Source of the DNA: Chlorobiota bacterium
Lineage (GTDB): Bacteria; Bacteroidota; Bacteroidia; Bacteroidales; JAADGE01
Length of the DNA: 13,789 nt
Direction: 5' to 3'
NCBI GenBank assembly: GCA_030592825.1
Contig: JAUVIG010000057.1
Span: forward strand, 1 to 13,789
The translations under genes and the position numbers were made by a program. The notes beneath the pieces are model-generated. The model saw nothing but the letters and a program-made list of their open reading frames with translations, ran no database searches and was not told the origin of the DNA. Shown piece by piece: positions 13,100-13,789 of the stretch (its first letter is position 1; every line of letters begins with the position of its first letter).

Positions 13100-13230
13100 G
13101 AGTCCGCTCATAAGAGTAATATTACGCATAGAAAGGTGCATGGCAACTTTCTTAATTGACTGATTATATGCTTAATAACTTTTTGACTTTTTGCAATATC
13201 AGTTGCCTTGCACCTTTTCGGAGTGGACTC
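13100..13230. mobile_element. MITE-like element, copy 2 (131 bp) with target duplication
   Basis: The ends are GAGTCCGCTC (13100-13109) and GAGTGGACTC (13221-13230), inverted repeats matching in 9 of 10 positions. Inner inverted arms AAAGGTGCATGGCAACT (13132-13148) and AGTTGCCTTGCACCTTT (13201-13217) match in 16 of 17. The element is flanked by an exact 6-bp direct repeat AAAGTT (13094-13099 and 13231-13236), as expected of a target duplication. Compared with the copy at 334-463, the right inner arm matches in 17 of 18 positions, the centre is again 52 nt and the arm-to-end distance is the same. This copy has better ends and a perfect duplication, so it seems the younger of the two. A minus-strand reading frame crossing it is not thought to be a gene. 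Confidence 0.68.
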
Positions 13231-13308
13231 AAAGTTCAAAAGTTCCTGCCTGTATTTTATTACTATAACTCCATGTTGTCTTTTACAGAAGTAAATATTG
13301 ATGTTATC

Positions 13309-13339
13309 AGGATTATACAATCCTCTTAACAAGAGGATT
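13309..13339. other. Mutually exclusive hairpins in the convergent gap
   Basis: AATCCTCTT (13319-13327) pairs perfectly with AAGAGGATT (13331-13339) around AAC. Its first six bases can instead pair with AGGATT at 13309-13314 around ATAC. The two stems cannot form together. Neither strand has a U-tract directly after the larger stem. Function unknown. Confidence 0.4.
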
Positions 13340-13345
13340 TACTAT

Positions 13346-13383
13346 AAATAAAAAACCGAAACTGAATTTCTTCAGATGCGGTT
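13346..13383 (-). terminator. Intrinsic terminator of the T9SS-secreted protein gene
   Basis: On the minus strand AACCG-CAT-CTGAA, loop GAAA, TTCAG-TTT-CGGTT forms two 5-bp stems separated by a symmetric 3-by-3 internal loop, followed by TTTTTTATTTAT. It lies about 65 bp after the stop at 13449 and is the clearest terminator in the window. Confidence 0.75.
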
Positions 13384-13448
13384 CATTATTGAGTTGTTGA
13401 TTTTAATTTCTAAACACTTCTTTATCCTGCGGATGAACGAAGGTTTAT

Positions 13449-13789
13449 TTATTTAATGATAAACTTTTCAATAACAGTTCTATTATTCGATTCTAACTCA
13501 ATAAAATATAAGCCTTTACTAAAACGGCTAATATCAATTGTTTGACTTTCCTGTAAATTACCGGAACTTAATTGTTTCCCGCTAATATCAAATATCTTGT
13601 ATAAAATTATGTTTTGCGATTCAGTGTTTATTCGAATAAAATCTTTTGCAGGATTAGGATATATTTCAAATTTTATATTATTTACATCATTAATATTAAC
13701 AGGTTCGTAAGAGACAGCCAATGCTTTTATGCAAAAATTGCCGGTATTATCAAAACCTGAAGGATCATCATAATCATAAAAATCAAGCC
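13449..13789 (-). CDS. Secreted protein with type IX secretion sorting domain, C-terminal part (cut by window edge)
   Basis: Only the last 113 codons or so are visible; the frame is open to the window edge, so no start can be given. The final 75 residues are a T9SS type A sorting domain: FEIYPNPAKDFIRI, then YKIFDISGKQLSSG, ISRFSKGLYFIEL and KFIIK at the end. This domain directs export across the outer membrane and is cleaved on surface attachment. Upstream, FYDYDDPSGFDNTGNFCIKALAV resembles the end of a lectin-like or accessory domain often seen in Bacteroidota peptidases, but this is only a resemblance. The main function lies outside the window. The gene converges on the DUF4924 gene and has its own terminator at 13346-13383. 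Confidence 0.85.
   Translation of the reverse strand, partial: LDFYDYDDPSGFDNTGNFCIKALAVSYEPVNINDVNNIKFEIYPNPAKDFIRINTESQNIILYKIFDISGKQLSSGNLQESQTIDISRFSKGLYFIELESNNRTVIEKFIIK

Noticed and set aside
13108..13332. Minus-strand 74-codon reading frame
   Set aside because: It runs through MITE copy 2 and adjacent hairpins and has no recognisable domain; it is a by-product of the repeat.

Overview
The window looks like chromosomal DNA of a low-GC member of the Bacteroidota. The evidence is a C-terminal type IX secretion sorting domain at the right edge, a Bacteroidota-restricted DUF4924 protein, Bacteroidota-style -7 promoter elements (TAnnTTTG) before several genes, and almost no Shine-Dalgarno-like sequences before starts. 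No rRNA, tRNA or CRISPR array was seen.

Left part (1-2686): the 5' end of a POTRA/BamA-type outer-membrane protein (minus strand, cut by the window edge), a roughly 130-bp MITE-like element, a family-2 glycosyltransferase (minus), and a lipoprotein ApbE flavin transferase (plus). ApbE is followed directly by a 20-bp tandem repeat. The glycosyltransferase and apbE diverge from a short region with one promoter-like box for each.

Centre (2687-9012): a tightly packed minus-strand run. In transcription order it is an XRE regulator, a 991-residue single-chain restriction-modification protein (PD-(D/E)XK nuclease, N6-adenine methylase and C-terminal recognition region), a 536-residue companion adenine methyltransferase, and a lipoprotein NamZ-type muramidase (DUF1343). 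The first three form an Eco57I-like type IIG restriction-modification system. A perfect 7-1-7 palindrome overlaps the predicted transcription start of the regulator and is probably its autoregulatory operator. The regulator's real start is probably the internal ATG at 8959. NamZ lies 9 bp behind the methyltransferase and has an unusual N-terminal extension, so the cassette may have inserted just upstream of it.

Right part (9013-13789): an intergenic block holding a relatively GC-rich stretch I cannot explain, then a response-regulator/adenylate-cyclase fusion (minus). It diverges from prfB (plus), whose full length requires the classic +1 programmed frameshift at AGGGGGTATCTTTGAC. After prfB come an ArsC/Spx-family protein, a DUF4924 protein, a second copy of the MITE-like element with a perfect 6-bp target duplication, a good intrinsic terminator, and the C-terminus of a T9SS-secreted protein.

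The most notable items are the restriction-modification cassette with its operator, the two-copy MITE family with matching architecture and target duplications, and a perfect 10-bp hairpin inside the restriction gene that resembles an antisense terminator. Everything was read by eye; no database search or folding program was used.
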